Assembly (NCBI RefSeq): GCF_009765445.1
Contig: NZ_WHOY01000031.1
Location: forward strand, 917,708-981,707
Length of the DNA stretch: 64,000 nucleotides
Reading direction: 5' to 3'
Origin: Pantoea sp. BAV 3049
GTDB taxonomy: Bacteria > Pseudomonadota > Gammaproteobacteria > Enterobacterales > Enterobacteriaceae
Numbering within the stretch: the stretch's first letter is position 1; each line of letters starts with the position of its first letter. Below, in pieces: positions 30,758-40,418 of the stretch. The notes beneath the pieces are model-generated. The model searched no databases, was not told the origin of the DNA, and was given only the letters and a program-made list of their open reading frames with translations. Both the position numbers and the translations under genes were made by a program.

Positions 30758-30768
30758 TGGTGAATTTC

Positions 30769-31767
30769 ATGAGCGAATTTAACGATACCCTACTGGGGGA
30801 GTCGAACAACTTCCTGGAAGTGCTGGAACAGGTTTCCCGCGTGGCGCTGCTGAACAAGCCGGTGCTGGTCATCGGCGAACGCGGAACCGGCAAAGAACTG
30901 ATCGCCAGCCGCCTGCACTACCTGTCCGACCGCTGGCAGGGACCTTTCATTTCGCTTAACTGCGCGGCGCTGAATGAGAATCTGCTCGACTCTGAGCTGT
31001 TCGGCCACGAAGCAGGAGCCTTTACCGGCGCGCAGAAGCGCCATCTGGGCCGCTTTGAACGTGCCGATGGCGGTACGCTGTTTCTCGACGAGCTGGCCAC
31101 AGCACCGATGCTGGTGCAGGAAAAATTGCTGCGCGTGATCGAGTACGGCCAGCTGGAACGTGTTGGTGGCAGCCAGCCCTTACAGGTCAGCGTGCGGCTG
31201 GTTTGCGCCACCAACGATGATTTGCCTTTACTGGCGCAACAGGGAAAATTTCGCGCCGATCTGCTGGACAGGCTGGCGTTTGACGTGGTCCAGCTGCCGC
31301 CTCTGCGTGAGCGGCGCAGCGATATTCTGGTCATGGCAGAACATTTTGCCATTCAGATGTGCCGCGAGCTGGGGTTGCCTCTGTTTCCGGGCTTCTCCCC
31401 GGCAGCGCGACAGGTTCTGCTGGACTATGGTTGGCCGGGTAACGTGCGTGAGCTGAAGAACGTGGTCGAGCGGTCGGTCTATCGCCACAGCGAAACTGAA
31501 CAGCAGCTGGATAACATCATTATCAATCCCTTCCAGCGCAAACAACCTTTAGTGACCGATGAAAACCCACAGCAGGACATCCTGCCTGCGCTTCCCCTGG
31601 ATCTGCGCCGCTGGCAGAACCAGCAGGAGAAAGATCTGCTGGATAAAAGCCTGCAACAGGCGCGTTTTAATCAGCGTCGCGCCGCAGAACTTCTGGGCGT
31701 TACTTACCACCAGCTGCGGGCGATGATGAAGAAGCATGATGTGGATTTAAAAGGCGAGCCGGATTAG
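30769..31767 (+). CDS. pspF: psp operon activator PspF
   Basis: 332 residues from the ATG at 30769 (MSEFNDTLLGES); three extra codons upstream are possible. A sigma-54 enhancer-binding protein without a receiver domain: AAA+ core with Walker A GERGTGKE, the sigma-54 contact loop GAFTGA (in HEAGAFTGAQKRH), Walker B TLFLDELAT, arginine-finger region, and a C-terminal Fis-type HTH (RRAAELLGVTYHQLRAMM). PspA binds the AAA+ domain and inhibits it. Divergent from pspABCD. Confidence 0.96.
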   Translation: MSEFNDTLLGESNNFLEVLEQVSRVALLNKPVLVIGERGTGKELIASRLHYLSDRWQGPFISLNCAALNENLLDSELFGHEAGAFTGAQKRHLGRFERADGGTLFLDELATAPMLVQEKLLRVIEYGQLERVGGSQPLQVSVRLVCATNDDLPLLAQQGKFRADLLDRLAFDVVQLPPLRERRSDILVMAEHFAIQMCRELGLPLFPGFSPAARQVLLDYGWPGNVRELKNVVERSVYRHSETEQQLDNIIINPFQRKQPLVTDENPQQDILPALPLDLRRWQNQQEKDLLDKSLQQARFNQRRAAELLGVTYHQLRAMMKKHDVDLKGEPD

Positions 31768-31889
31768 CCTGGCTGCCGGTTGCGGATCGGCTCTCCCTGG
31801 ATGAACCAGAATTAGCATACCGTTGCCCGTCGCGGCGGCCAGCAATGCGTTTCGCAGTTTCCTGCAGGCAGCCGGCCAAACGCTTCAGT

Positions 31890-31980
31890 AAAAAAAAGCC
31901 CGCGCAAGGCGGGCTGAAAATACTGGAAGCAATGTGAGCAATGTCGTGCTCTTCTTCGGTAGAGCCACCGTCGAAGCGCA
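31890..31980 (-). ncRNA. ryhB: RyhB-type Fur-repressed sRNA
   Basis: On the reverse strand the segment holds GAGCACGACATTGCTCACA followed by TTGCTTCCAGTATTTTC, the invariant core of RyhB by which it pairs with iron-protein mRNAs, then a terminator AGCCCGC-CTTG-GCGGGCT with T7-8. A 5' stem can form from CTTCG/CGAAG, as in RyhB. The 5' and terminator sequences differ from E. coli RyhB, and the location next to pspF is not that of E. coli ryhB (near yhhX), so it is either the relocated single copy or a second RyhB as in Salmonella or Yersinia. Function expected: lowering iron-using proteins under iron starvation with Hfq. The exact 5' end is estimated. Confidence 0.88.
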
Positions 31981-31987
31981 GAGGAAT

Positions 31988-32006
31988 AGTAATCATTCTC
32001 GTTATC
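31988..32006 (-). promoter_or_regulatory. Fur box of the RyhB-type sRNA
   Basis: GATAAC-GAGAAT-G-ATTACT on the reverse strand fits the 6-6-1-6 hexamer array of Fur sites (GATAAT repeats) with five changes, just upstream of the sRNA and overlapping its expected promoter. Confidence 0.78.
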
Positions 32007-32201
32007 ACTTGTAAAGCACTTTGTTGAGAATTTTTCTCATTTCCATAGCGACATTGTGCGTATTCTGAACAGCCCTGCCGTTACTGTGGATTCCATTATG
32101 TTGCCGCTTCGCACGAAAAAACGTCAGTTGTCCCTGCAAACTTTGGGCGAGACCGGAAGGTGCGGTACACTCTGACTATTGCCTGATATTTCAGATGACT
32201 T

Positions 32202-33824
32202 ATGCGCACATTTTTCTCCACCTTCTTGCTTGGCCTCAGCGTGTTCAGCGCCGCTGCCTGGTCCGCCACACCGGGCGATATCCGTCAGAGCGGCTTTGTC
32301 TATTGTGTCAGCGGCGCGGTGACCACCTTTAACCCGCAGATGGCCAGCGGCGGACTGGTGGTCGACACGCTCGCCGCCCAACTCTATGACCGTTTGCTGG
32401 ATGTTGATCCCTACACTTACCGGCTGATCCCGGAGCTGGCAGAAAGCTGGGAGGTGCTGGATAACGGCGCAACGTACCGTTTCCACCTGCGCCATAATGT
32501 CCCCTTCCAGAAAACCAGCTGGTTTAAGCCCAGCCGCCCGATGAACGCTGACGATGTGGTATTCAGCTTCCAGCGCATTTTCGACCGCAAATCCGCCTGG
32601 CATAATGTCAATGGCGGCAGCTATCCCTATTTCGACAGCCTGCAATTTGCCGATTCGGTGCAGAGCGTGAAAAAGCTGGATAAAGATACCGTCGAAATCC
32701 GGCTGAACAGTCCGGATGCCTCGTTCCTCTGGCATATCGCCACTGATTACGCGCCGGTTCTGTCAGCCGAGTATGCTGACCAGCTGACCAAAGCAGGTCG
32801 TCAGGAGCAGATGGACCGCCAGCCGGTGGGTACCGGTCCGTTTCAGCTGAGTGAGTATCGCACCGGCCAGTACATTCGCCTGGCGCGCAATCCTTCCTGG
32901 TGGAAAGGGCAACCTAAAATGCCGCAGGTGGTGATTGATATGGGAGCGGGCGGCACCGGGCGGCTCTCCAAGCTGCTGACCGGCGAGTGCGACGTGCTGG
33001 CCTATCCCGCCGCGAGCCAGATTTCAATTCTGCGTGACGATCCCCGCCTGCGCCTGACGCTGCGCCCGGGGATGAATATTGCCTATCTCGCCTTCAATAC
33101 CCGTAAAGCACCGCTTGACCGGCCGGAAGTCCGGCAGGCGCTGTCGCTGGCGATCAACAATGAACGCCTGATGGAGTCGATCTATTACGGCACGGCGGAA
33201 ACCGCCGCTTCAATCCTGCCGCGCGCCTCCTGGGCTTATGATAATGACGCCAGAGTGACGGAATATAATCCACAGAAATCCCGTGAGGAGCTGAAGGCGC
33301 TGGGGGTTGAAAACCTGCACCTTACGCTGTGGGTACCCACTTCTTCTCAGGCCTGGAACCCCAGTCCGTTGAAAACGGCTGAGCTGTTGCAGGCCGATCT
33401 GGCACAGGTAGGCGTAAAGGTAACTATTGTCCCGGTAGAGGGCCGCTTCCAGGAAGCCCGCCTGATGGAGATGAATCACGATCTGACCCTGACCGGCTGG
33501 GCCACTGACAGTAACGATCCGGACAGTTTTTTCCGCCCTCTGCTCAGCTGTGCCGCTATGGGCTCACAGACCAACTATGCTCACTGGTGTGATACAGAGT
33601 TTGACGAAACCCTGCACAAGGCCCTGCTTTCGCAGCAGTTAGCCTCGCGTATTGAATATTATGACCGCGCGCAGACTATGCTGGCGAAGTCGCTGCCGGT
33701 ATTGCCGCTGGCCTATTCCCTGCGTTTGCAGGCTTACCGTTATGATATCCACGGACTGGTGCTCAGCCCGTTTGGCAATGCGTCGTTTGCCGGGGTTTAC
33801 CGGGATAAAGGCGAGGAAAAATAA
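32202..33824 (+). CDS. sapA: SapA, periplasmic peptide-binding protein
   Basis: 540 residues, signal peptide [26 protein letters not shown]. Solute-binding family 5; key stretches [36 protein letters not shown] and [17 protein letters not shown] match SapA closely. In the classical model Sap imports antimicrobial peptides for destruction; in E. coli SapBCDF has also been shown to export putrescine, so transport direction for this protein is unsettled. First gene of an intact five-gene operon. Confidence 0.95.
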   Translation: MRTFFSTFLLGLSVFSAAAWSATPGDIRQSGFVYCVSGAVTTFNPQMASGGLVVDTLAAQLYDRLLDVDPYTYRLIPELAESWEVLDNGATYRFHLRHNVPFQKTSWFKPSRPMNADDVVFSFQRIFDRKSAWHNVNGGSYPYFDSLQFADSVQSVKKLDKDTVEIRLNSPDASFLWHIATDYAPVLSAEYADQLTKAGRQEQMDRQPVGTGPFQLSEYRTGQYIRLARNPSWWKGQPKMPQVVIDMGAGGTGRLSKLLTGECDVLAYPAASQISILRDDPRLRLTLRPGMNIAYLAFNTRKAPLDRPEVRQALSLAINNERLMESIYYGTAETAASILPRASWAYDNDARVTEYNPQKSREELKALGVENLHLTLWVPTSSQAWNPSPLKTAELLQADLAQVGVKVTIVPVEGRFQEARLMEMNHDLTLTGWATDSNDPDSFFRPLLSCAAMGSQTNYAHWCDTEFDETLHKALLSQQLASRIEYYDRAQTMLAKSLPVLPLAYSLRLQAYRYDIHGLVLSPFGNASFAGVYRDKGEEK

Positions 33825-33826
33825 TC

Positions 33827-34792
33827 ATGGTGATCTATACGCTGCGTCGTCTGGTGCTGTGGCTGGTCACGCTGTCGATGCTGACGCTGGTCGGTTTCAG
33901 CCTGAGCTATTTCACCCCCCATGCGCCCCTGCAGGGTGCGTCGTTCACCGATGCCTGTATGTTCTGGTATAAAGGGCTGTTTCAGCTGGATTTTGGCGTA
34001 TCCAGCATCAATGGTGAACTGATTAGTCATCAGTTGGGTGAAGTGTTTCCGGCCACCCTTGAACTGTGCATTATGGCCTTTGCTGTGGCGCTGCTGGCAG
34101 GCATCCCGATGGGTATCGCCGCAGGGATGATGCGCAACAAATGGCAGGACAAGACCATCAGCGCATTAGCCCTGCTGGGCTTCTCCATGCCGGTTTTCTG
34201 GCTGGCGCTGCTGCTGACGCTGTTCTTCTCGCTGAATCTTGGCTGGCTGCCGGTTTCCGGGCGCTTTGACCTGCTTTATCCGGTAAAAAATATCACGGGT
34301 TTTGCGCTGATTGATGCGTGGATGAGCCATTCTCCCTGGCGGCATGAGATGCTGGTCAGCGCACTGAAACACCTGATCCTGCCTGTCACCGCGCTGGCGG
34401 TTGCTCCGACAACCGAAGTGGTTCGCCTGCTGCGAATCAGTACGCGGGAAGTGATGGAGCAGAACTATATTAAAGCAGCGGCAACCCGTGGCCTTTCACG
34501 CCTGACCATCATTCGCCGCCATGTGTTGCACAATGCTTTGCCACCGGTGATCCCGCGCCTTGGCCTGCAGTTCTCGACCATGTTAACGCTGGCGATGATC
34601 ACCGAAGTGGTGTTCAGCTGGCCAGGCCTGGGCCGCTGGCTGGTGGACGCAATCCGCCAGCAGGATTACGCCGCCATCTCTGCCGGAGTGATGATGGTGG
34701 GTGGTCTGGTGATAACCGTGAACGTGCTCGCCGATATTCTGGGTGCCATGACCACGCCATTGAAGCATAAGGAATGGTATGCCCTCCGATAA
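33827..34792 (+). CDS. sapB: SapB, ABC transporter permease
   Basis: 321 residues, about six membrane helices, with the DppB/OppB-type inner-membrane loop ([30 protein letters not shown]) that contacts the ATPases. Starts two bases after the sapA stop. Confidence 0.95.
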   Translation: MVIYTLRRLVLWLVTLSMLTLVGFSLSYFTPHAPLQGASFTDACMFWYKGLFQLDFGVSSINGELISHQLGEVFPATLELCIMAFAVALLAGIPMGIAAGMMRNKWQDKTISALALLGFSMPVFWLALLLTLFFSLNLGWLPVSGRFDLLYPVKNITGFALIDAWMSHSPWRHEMLVSALKHLILPVTALAVAPTTEVVRLLRISTREVMEQNYIKAAATRGLSRLTIIRRHVLHNALPPVIPRLGLQFSTMLTLAMITEVVFSWPGLGRWLVDAIRQQDYAAISAGVMMVGGLVITVNVLADILGAMTTPLKHKEWYALR

Positions 34793-35669
34793 TATTTACT
34801 CCGAGAAGCGATTGCCCAGCCCGCTGCGTAACACGTGGCGGCTGTTTTATCGTGACACCACCGCGATGGTCGGTCTTTATGCCTTTGGCGCGCTGCTGTT
34901 TGTCTGCATTTTTGGCCGCCTGCTTGCACCCTATGGCCTTGACCAGCAGTTCCTCGGTTATCAACTGCTGCCGCCTTCCTGGTCTCGCTATGGCGACGTT
35001 TCTTTCTTCCTGGGAACCGATGACCTGGGCCGTGACGTGCTGAGCCGTCTGTTGAGCGGTGCAGGCCCGACCGTGGGGTCAGCAATTTTAGTGACCGTTC
35101 TCGCGTCGGTTTGTGCCATGGTGCTTGGGGTCTTTGCCGGCCTGACCCGTGGGCTTCGCTCCGCGGTGATGAACCATATCCTGGATACCCTGCTGTCGAT
35201 CCCGTCGCTGCTGTTGGCGATCATTGTGGTGGCTTTTCTCGGTCCGAAGCTGGAGCATGCCCTGCTGGCAGTATTTCTGGCTATCATCCCGCGCCTGGTC
35301 AGGGCTATCTATACTGCGTTGCATGATGAGCTGGAAAAAGATTATGTGGTGGCCGCGCGTCTGGACGGTGCCACCAGCATGAATATCCTGCGCCACGCCA
35401 TCCTGCCTAATATTCTGGCGCTGATGGTCAGCGAATTTACCCGGGCGCTGTCGATGGCGATCCTTGATATTGCTGCGCTGGGCTTTCTGGATCTGGGCGC
35501 GCAGTTGCCTTCGCCGGAATGGGGAGCCATGCTTGGAGATGCCCTGGAGCTGATTTATGTCGCTCCCTGGACGGTAATGCTGCCAGGTGCGGCAATCATG
35601 CTGAGCGTGCTGATTATTAATCTGTTGGGTGACGGCGTCCGCCGGGCCATCGTTGCGGGAGTTGAATAA
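34779..35669 (+). CDS. sapC: SapC, ABC transporter permease
   Basis: 296 residues, DppC/OppC type: N-terminal helix, periplasmic segment with [16 protein letters not shown], then five helices with the EAA loop ([26 protein letters not shown]). Overlaps the end of sapB by 14 bases, so the two are coupled. Confidence 0.95.
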   Translation: MPSDNIYSEKRLPSPLRNTWRLFYRDTTAMVGLYAFGALLFVCIFGRLLAPYGLDQQFLGYQLLPPSWSRYGDVSFFLGTDDLGRDVLSRLLSGAGPTVGSAILVTVLASVCAMVLGVFAGLTRGLRSAVMNHILDTLLSIPSLLLAIIVVAFLGPKLEHALLAVFLAIIPRLVRAIYTALHDELEKDYVVAARLDGATSMNILRHAILPNILALMVSEFTRALSMAILDIAALGFLDLGAQLPSPEWGAMLGDALELIYVAPWTVMLPGAAIMLSVLIINLLGDGVRRAIVAGVE

Positions 35670-36662
35670 ATGCCGCTGCTCGATATTCGTAACCTGACCA
35701 TTGAATTTATGACTGCCGACGGGCCGGTGAAAGCGGTGGATCGCGTCAGTATCACCCTCACAGAGGGCGAAGTGCGCGGTCTTGTGGGTGAGTCTGGTTC
35801 AGGTAAGAGCCTGATCGCTAAAGCGATTTGCGGCGTCACCAAAGATAACTGGCGCATAACCGCTGACCGTATGCGTTTTGACGACATCGATCTGCTGCAC
35901 CTGTCGCCCCGTGAGCGCCGTAAGTTGGTTGGTCATAACGTCTCGATGATTTTCCAGGAACCGCAGTCCTGTCTGGATCCTTCCGAAAGCATCGGTAAGC
36001 AACTGATGCAGGCTATTCCGGGCTGGACATACAAAGGCCGCTGGTATCAGCGTTTCCGCTGGCGCCATCGCCGGGCCATTGAGCTGCTGCACCGTGTCGG
36101 GATTAAAGATCATAAAGATATCATGCGCAGCTTCCCCTACGAACTGACCGAAGGCGAGTGCCAGAAAGCGATGATTGCCATTGCGCTGGCCAACCAGCCA
36201 CGTCTGCTGATCGCCGATGAACCGACCAACGCGATGGAGCCAACCACCCAGGCACAGATTTTCCGCCTGCTGACGCGGCTCAATCAGAACAATAACACCA
36301 CCATCCTGCTGATCAGCCACGATCTGCAGATGCTCAGTCACTGGGCAGATCGCATTAACGTGATGTACTGCGGCCAGACGGTGGAAACAGCGCCCAGCGA
36401 TGAGCTGATCGCCTCGCCGCATCATCCTTATACTCAGGCGCTGATCCGTGCGATGCCGGACTTTGGCCTGTCGCTGCCGCACAAAAGCCGTCTGAATACG
36501 CTGCCGGGTGCCATTCCGTCACTGGAACATCTGCCGATTGGCTGCCGTCTGGGGCCGCGATGTCCTTATGCACAGAAAACCTGCATTCAAAGACCACGAC
36601 TGACCGGCGCAAAAACGCATCTGTTTGCCTGCCACTTCCCGCTTAACATGGAGAGTCAGTAA
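35670..36662 (+). CDS. sapD: SapD, ABC transporter ATPase
   Basis: 330 residues. Walker [10 protein letters not shown]-loop region [11 protein letters not shown], Walker [10 protein letters not shown], and H-loop LISHD are present; the signature motif is TEGECQK instead of LSGGQ, the same unusual form seen in E. coli SapD. C-terminal oligopeptide-transporter domain with cysteines ([15 protein letters not shown]) probably binds an iron-sulfur cluster, as in DppD. SapD also stimulates Trk potassium uptake in E. coli. Confidence 0.94.
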   Translation: MPLLDIRNLTIEFMTADGPVKAVDRVSITLTEGEVRGLVGESGSGKSLIAKAICGVTKDNWRITADRMRFDDIDLLHLSPRERRKLVGHNVSMIFQEPQSCLDPSESIGKQLMQAIPGWTYKGRWYQRFRWRHRRAIELLHRVGIKDHKDIMRSFPYELTEGECQKAMIAIALANQPRLLIADEPTNAMEPTTQAQIFRLLTRLNQNNNTTILLISHDLQMLSHWADRINVMYCGQTVETAPSDELIASPHHPYTQALIRAMPDFGLSLPHKSRLNTLPGAIPSLEHLPIGCRLGPRCPYAQKTCIQRPRLTGAKTHLFACHFPLNMESQ

Positions 36663-37480
36663 TGGTTGAAACACTGCTGGAAGTCCGCAGTCTCAGCAAG
36701 ACTTACCGTTATCGTACCGGGCTGTTCAGACGACAGCATGTTGAAGCGGTGAAGGAAGTCAGCTTTATGCTGCGGGAACGCCAGACCCTGGCCATTATCG
36801 GCGAAAATGGCTCTGGTAAATCGACGCTGGCGAAGATGCTCAGCGGTATGATTGCACCCAGCGCAGGCGATATCGTGATTGACGATCATCCGCTGGAGTA
36901 TGGTGACTACGGCTACCGTAGCCAGCGTATTCGCATGATTTTTCAGGATCCTTCGACGTCACTGAATCCGCGTCAGCGTATCAGCCAGATCCTCGACTTT
37001 CCGCTGAGGCTCAATACAGAGCTGTCGGCGGAAGATCGTGAAAAGCGCATTATTGCTACGCTGCGCCAGGTGGGACTGCTTCGCGATCATGCAGCCTATT
37101 ATCCGCATATGCTGGCTCCGGGTCAGAAACAGCGTGTGGGTCTGGCACGTGCGCTGATCCTGCAGCCCAAAGTGATCGTTGCCGATGAGGCGCTGGCCTC
37201 GCTGGATATGTCGATGCGTTCGCAGCTGGTTAACCTGATGCTGGAACTGCAGGACAAACACGGCATCGCCTACATCTATGTGACGCAGCATCTGGGGATG
37301 ATGAAGCACATCAGCGACCAGGTGCTGGTGATGCATCAGGGCGAGGTCGTTGAGCGTGGCAGCACGGCGGACGTCCTCGCCTGCCCTTTGCATGACCAGA
37401 CCAAACGGCTGATTAACAGCCATTTCGGTGAAGCCCTGACTGCCGATGCCTGGCGTAAAGACCGCATCGCCTACCGTTAG
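36662..37480 (+). CDS. sapF: SapF, ABC transporter ATPase
   Basis: 272 residues, 1-base overlap with sapD. Walker A GENGSGKS, signature replaced by LAPGQKQRV (as in E. coli SapF), Walker B VIVADEAL and H-loop YVTQHLG. Pairs with SapD to power SapBC. Last gene of the operon. Confidence 0.95.
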   Translation: MVETLLEVRSLSKTYRYRTGLFRRQHVEAVKEVSFMLRERQTLAIIGENGSGKSTLAKMLSGMIAPSAGDIVIDDHPLEYGDYGYRSQRIRMIFQDPSTSLNPRQRISQILDFPLRLNTELSAEDREKRIIATLRQVGLLRDHAAYYPHMLAPGQKQRVGLARALILQPKVIVADEALASLDMSMRSQLVNLMLELQDKHGIAYIYVTQHLGMMKHISDQVLVMHQGEVVERGSTADVLACPLHDQTKRLINSHFGEALTADAWRKDRIAYR

Positions 37481-37506
37481 CGTTCAGTCTTCACCAACTT
37501 GCCTTT

Positions 37507-37528
37507 AACCGCTCTGCCCTGAGCGGTT
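37507..37528 (+). terminator. Terminator after sapF
   Basis: 8-bp stem AACCGCTC / GAGCGGTT, loop 6, followed by TTCTGT; moderate. Confidence 0.6.
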
Positions 37529-37654
37529 TCTGTCCGCTTATTGCATATCACTTCGCCTTTATGCTTTTCCGCTATTTATTAGCACCGATCGGTCTTTTGT
37601 TCGCCAATTCTCCTGCGCGAGGATAAGTGTTGCCCTGGTCGAATAGGAATGAAC

Positions 37655-38806
37655 ATGGAACAGCGCCGTTTTTCCGGCAACAGCCACTGGTATCATGAAA
37701 CGCAATCCACGCTCACTTCACAAGCCGCACCGCTGGTCCCTGAGGCCGCTGATATTGAAGACCGTTTTCTGCTTGGTCTCGCGCCGCTATGTGAAGGTGA
37801 ACTGAAAAATATATTGCAGCAGGCACAGCCTGCTCTGCTGGCTTCCCGCGATCTTTATCAGCTATTGTTTCCACGGCAGCTCAGCACTTCGCACACGCAT
37901 ACCCTGACGTTGTACGATCGCCTCAGCACTGCGCTGACCGTTGCTCAGGTGACCGGAGTTCAGCGTTTGTGCAACCATTATGCAGCACGGCTTAATCCTC
38001 TCTCCGGTCCGGACTCCTCTCGTGAGAGCAACCGCCGTCTGACGCAGATTACCGAGTATGCCCGGCAGCTTGCCAGCCAGCCAACGCTGATTGACGCTGC
38101 CGCACTGCAACGTCTCGATGACGTTGGGCTTACCGCTCCGGATATTATTACCTTTAGTCAGATTATTGGCTTTGTCAGCTACCAGGCTCGCCTGGTTGCC
38201 GGTATTAATGCCCTGCTCGCCCTGCCAGTCCGCTGGATACCGGGTGTTCCGGTTCCGGAGGATGCAGACGCTGAGTGCTTTGATCATACCGGGCCGTGGC
38301 TGCCCCAGTTGCCGCCTGTGGAGCTACGCTATGCTTCAGCCAGCCAGCTCGAAGCGCTAACCTTTTGCCAGCCACAGCAGGCGTTGAGTGAAAGCGCATG
38401 GCTGCTGGCGCACGATGCCGCGGCACTGTATGGCTGGAGTCTGCTAATTAACACGCTGGAAGCCCCGCTGGAAACATCGGAAGGGGCTCTGGCAGCGGCC
38501 GCAACCGCCAGAATCAATGGCAGCCCGGCCTGTTTTTATCGCTATGCCAATGAGACGTTGCGCACGGCGCTGAAGGAAGGCATTGAGCATGCTGTGGCCA
38601 CAGCCACTTCGCATGAGCAAGCGGTGATCCAGCTCGCCGCCCAGCTCACACGTTCACCGGAACGCTTTAATGCCGCACATCTGCAACCACTGAGTGAGTC
38701 AGGGCTGCCACTGCAGGCTGTTTTCGGCGTAATTCAGAGCGTGGCCCTGGCAAACTGGAACAATCGCTTGCTGCAAACGTTGGGATCAACCCGCGCTGCT
38801 GAGTAA
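37655..38806 (+). CDS. CMD/AhpD-like protein (carboxymuconolactone-decarboxylase superfamily)
   Basis: 383 residues from the ATG at 37655 behind AGGA. Nearly all alpha-helical. It looks like a tandem of two CMD-type halves: the first includes LTAPDIITFSQIIGFVSYQARLVAG (residues about 170-195), which is the typical helix pair of the CMD domain proteins often annotated with peroxidase-like names; the second covers about 230-375 (SASQLEALTFCQPQQALSES). The CxxC redox pair of active AhpD proteins is missing: there are only single, widely separated cysteines, so a peroxidase reaction is unlikely. I do not know its substrate. Convergent with a LysR regulator, which may control it. Relatives are usually beside flavin-dependent monooxygenases, which are absent here. 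Confidence 0.6.
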   Translation: MEQRRFSGNSHWYHETQSTLTSQAAPLVPEAADIEDRFLLGLAPLCEGELKNILQQAQPALLASRDLYQLLFPRQLSTSHTHTLTLYDRLSTALTVAQVTGVQRLCNHYAARLNPLSGPDSSRESNRRLTQITEYARQLASQPTLIDAAALQRLDDVGLTAPDIITFSQIIGFVSYQARLVAGINALLALPVRWIPGVPVPEDADAECFDHTGPWLPQLPPVELRYASASQLEALTFCQPQQALSESAWLLAHDAAALYGWSLLINTLEAPLETSEGALAAAATARINGSPACFYRYANETLRTALKEGIEHAVATATSHEQAVIQLAAQLTRSPERFNAAHLQPLSESGLPLQAVFGVIQSVALANWNNRLLQTLGSTRAAE

Positions 38807-38842
38807 GCCGCTATCGCGGGTGGGATGCTTTTCCTGCCATGC

Positions 38843-39742
38843 TCAGCGCTTGCTCAGCCAGCGGCGAACTTCGTCAAAGAAATGCTGTGACAGCGGTGTC
38901 GCCCGGCCAGGCTCCGCAATAACAAGGGCCGCCTGCCGTGCCATTGGCGCAATCGCCAGCGGACGCGCCAGCAGCTCAGGCATCATTTCCGGCAGCAGAT
39001 GACCACGCGGCGAGATCAGACAGCCCAATCCAACCTGCACACCCTGCGCCAGCTGAAACACCGACGTGGTTTCAAGAATCACTCTGGGATGCAATTCAGC
39101 CTCGCGGAAGTACATATCCAGATAACGCCGGAAATAACGAGTCTGTTCTGCCAGGCATAATGGAATGTCTTTCAGCTCGCTGATGGACAGTTCGCCCTCG
39201 CCGACCAGTTGGGGAAAATGGCCGGGATGGAACACCACCTCTACACCATTATCCTGCAGCAGTTCGGCCTGAAAATGCAGCTCACGTAATGTTGCCAGTT
39301 CAAAGAATCCGATGCCGACATCCACGGTATGGCTGTTCAGCGCATCCAGCAGTTGGTCGGCACTCAGCACCGCGACCCGATAATCCAACTGCGCAAAACG
39401 GTCGCTGATGCCTTTCAGTAATACAGGCAGCGACACGCTGCACTGTGGCACAACGCCAATCCTGAGCGTGCCCGTCACTCCGTGCTTCAGAGATTCCACT
39501 TCAAGCTTCAGACCCTGATAGACCGAAACGATCTCCCGCGCCCAGGTCAGCACCCGGTCGCCTTCTGGAGTGAAGCCATCAAAGTTGTTGCTGCGGTTAA
39601 TCAGTGACAGCCCCAGCTCGCGCTCAAGGTTTTTCAGCCGCATCGACAACGTCGGCTGGCTGACAAAACTGGCTTCTGCGGCGCGACCAAAATGCCGCTC
39701 CCGCTCAAGGTTACACAGGTAAATTAGCTGTTTGATGTCCAT
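38843..39742 (-). CDS. LysR-family transcriptional regulator
   Basis: 299 residues. N-terminal winged HTH (MDIKQLIYLCNLERERHFGRAAEASFVSQPTLSMRLKNLE; split here as residues 1-20 and 21-40) followed by the inducer-binding domain (LRIGVVPQCSVSLPVLLKG from about residue 92). The HTH core GRAAEASFVSQPTLSMRLK is a good match to the family. The effector and target are not evident; I do not recognise a named orthologue. It is the last host gene before the prophage and is convergent with the CMD-like gene; its own upstream region runs into the prophage end, so its promoter may have been changed by integration. Confidence 0.85.
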   Translation of the reverse strand: MDIKQLIYLCNLERERHFGRAAEASFVSQPTLSMRLKNLERELGLSLINRSNNFDGFTPEGDRVLTWAREIVSVYQGLKLEVESLKHGVTGTLRIGVVPQCSVSLPVLLKGISDRFAQLDYRVAVLSADQLLDALNSHTVDVGIGFFELATLRELHFQAELLQDNGVEVVFHPGHFPQLVGEGELSISELKDIPLCLAEQTRYFRRYLDMYFREAELHPRVILETTSVFQLAQGVQVGLGCLISPRGHLLPEMMPELLARPLAIAPMARQAALVIAEPGRATPLSQHFFDEVRRWLSKR

Positions 39743-39795
39743 TGTTAATATTTATCAATAGGTTACAACAAAATAAATTCATCACATGAAATTCT

Positions 39796-39815
39796 GTGTA
39801 CTAATCCGTGTACTA
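39796..39815. repeat. Direct repeat GTGTACTA at the prophage border
   Basis: Two copies of GTGTACTA, 12 bases apart, between the LysR start and the first prophage gene. This could be part of the attachment site or integrase-binding DNA. The matching copy at the other end is outside the window. Confidence 0.3.
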
Positions 39816-39842
39816 CTATTGATTTCAGCTCAAAATCTACCC

Positions 39843-40163
39843 TCAAATAATTGGCCGGTGATCTTCATAATGAGTCACAATAGTGAAGGTAACAGTACCC
39901 AACATCATAAGGTCGTCAAGAACAGGCCCTTCGATTGTCTCACCATCAGAAGTGATCAACGCCTTCCCCTGCATCTTACCGATCCCACACTGCCCGTAAA
40001 GCTCATAAATGAACTCGTCTCCGCGCGAAGGACGCACAGCCCGGTCAATAACGTAGATGTCGCCATCTTTTTCGTAAAGCTGCGACGTGGGACTGATGCG
40101 GCATATCGTGTTCAGATTCGGCCGCTCTTCGGTGTAATCTGTTGCCGGACTCGGAAATCCCAT
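39843..40163 (-). CDS. UmuD-like protein lacking the catalytic serine segment
   Basis: 106 residues from the ATG at 40163, behind GGGGGAGG. It begins MGFPSPATDYTEERPNLNTI, almost the N-terminus of processed UmuD' (GFPSPAADYVEQRI), and continues with DGDIYVIDRAVRPSRGDE, matching UmuD DGDLLIVDSA...HGD. The stretch in between that carries the self-cleavage Ser60 (SGDSM) is missing by about 12 residues; the partner lysine may remain (GKMQ, Lys73). So it cannot cleave itself, and it already starts at the UmuD' end. UmuD' normally activates UmuC in DNA polymerase V; no umuC is in the window. Behind a LexA box; possible modulator of host UmuD'/UmuC, or a decayed gene. Confidence 0.72.
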   Translation of the reverse strand: MGFPSPATDYTEERPNLNTICRISPTSQLYEKDGDIYVIDRAVRPSRGDEFIYELYGQCGIGKMQGKALITSDGETIEGPVLDDLMMLGTVTFTIVTHYEDHRPII

Positions 40164-40164
40164 G

Positions 40165-40404
40165 TCAACCTCCCCCGTTCGGATTGAAAAGCATGAATGT
40201 ACGCCGATCACCTTCTTCCGTGCTGACGTCTTTAAAGCATGACTGGTAGTGCTCTATCCAGACGTTCGCCTCTCTGAGTGACCAGTCAAAATTTATGGTT
40301 TTCAGCTCGTTTACAAAATCGATGGTGCTGACCGTGCGCCGACCGTTTCCGGCCACTTTGATCGCATTCTTGAATGCGGATGGTATCTCATAGTCGCGTG
40401 GCAT
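40165..40404 (-). CDS. SOS-controlled small protein, unknown function
   Basis: 79 residues (MPRDYEIPSAFKNAIKVAGN...). First gene of the LexA-controlled pair; its stop codon overlaps the ribosome site of the UmuD-like gene, so both are translated together. It is mixed alpha/beta by eye, with RRTVSTIDFVNELKTINFDW and a C-terminal FMLFNPNGGG, no membrane segment, no motif that I can assign. It does not resemble DinI/ImpC, the usual small partner of umuDC-type operons. Confidence 0.75.
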   Translation of the reverse strand: MPRDYEIPSAFKNAIKVAGNGRRTVSTIDFVNELKTINFDWSLREANVWIEHYQSCFKDVSTEEGDRRTFMLFNPNGGG

Positions 40405-40418
40405 AACTCACCCCAAAT

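Noticed and set aside
31700..32008. 102-codon reverse ORF beside pspF
   Set aside because: It covers the RyhB-type sRNA, its Fur box and terminator, and runs into the pspF end.
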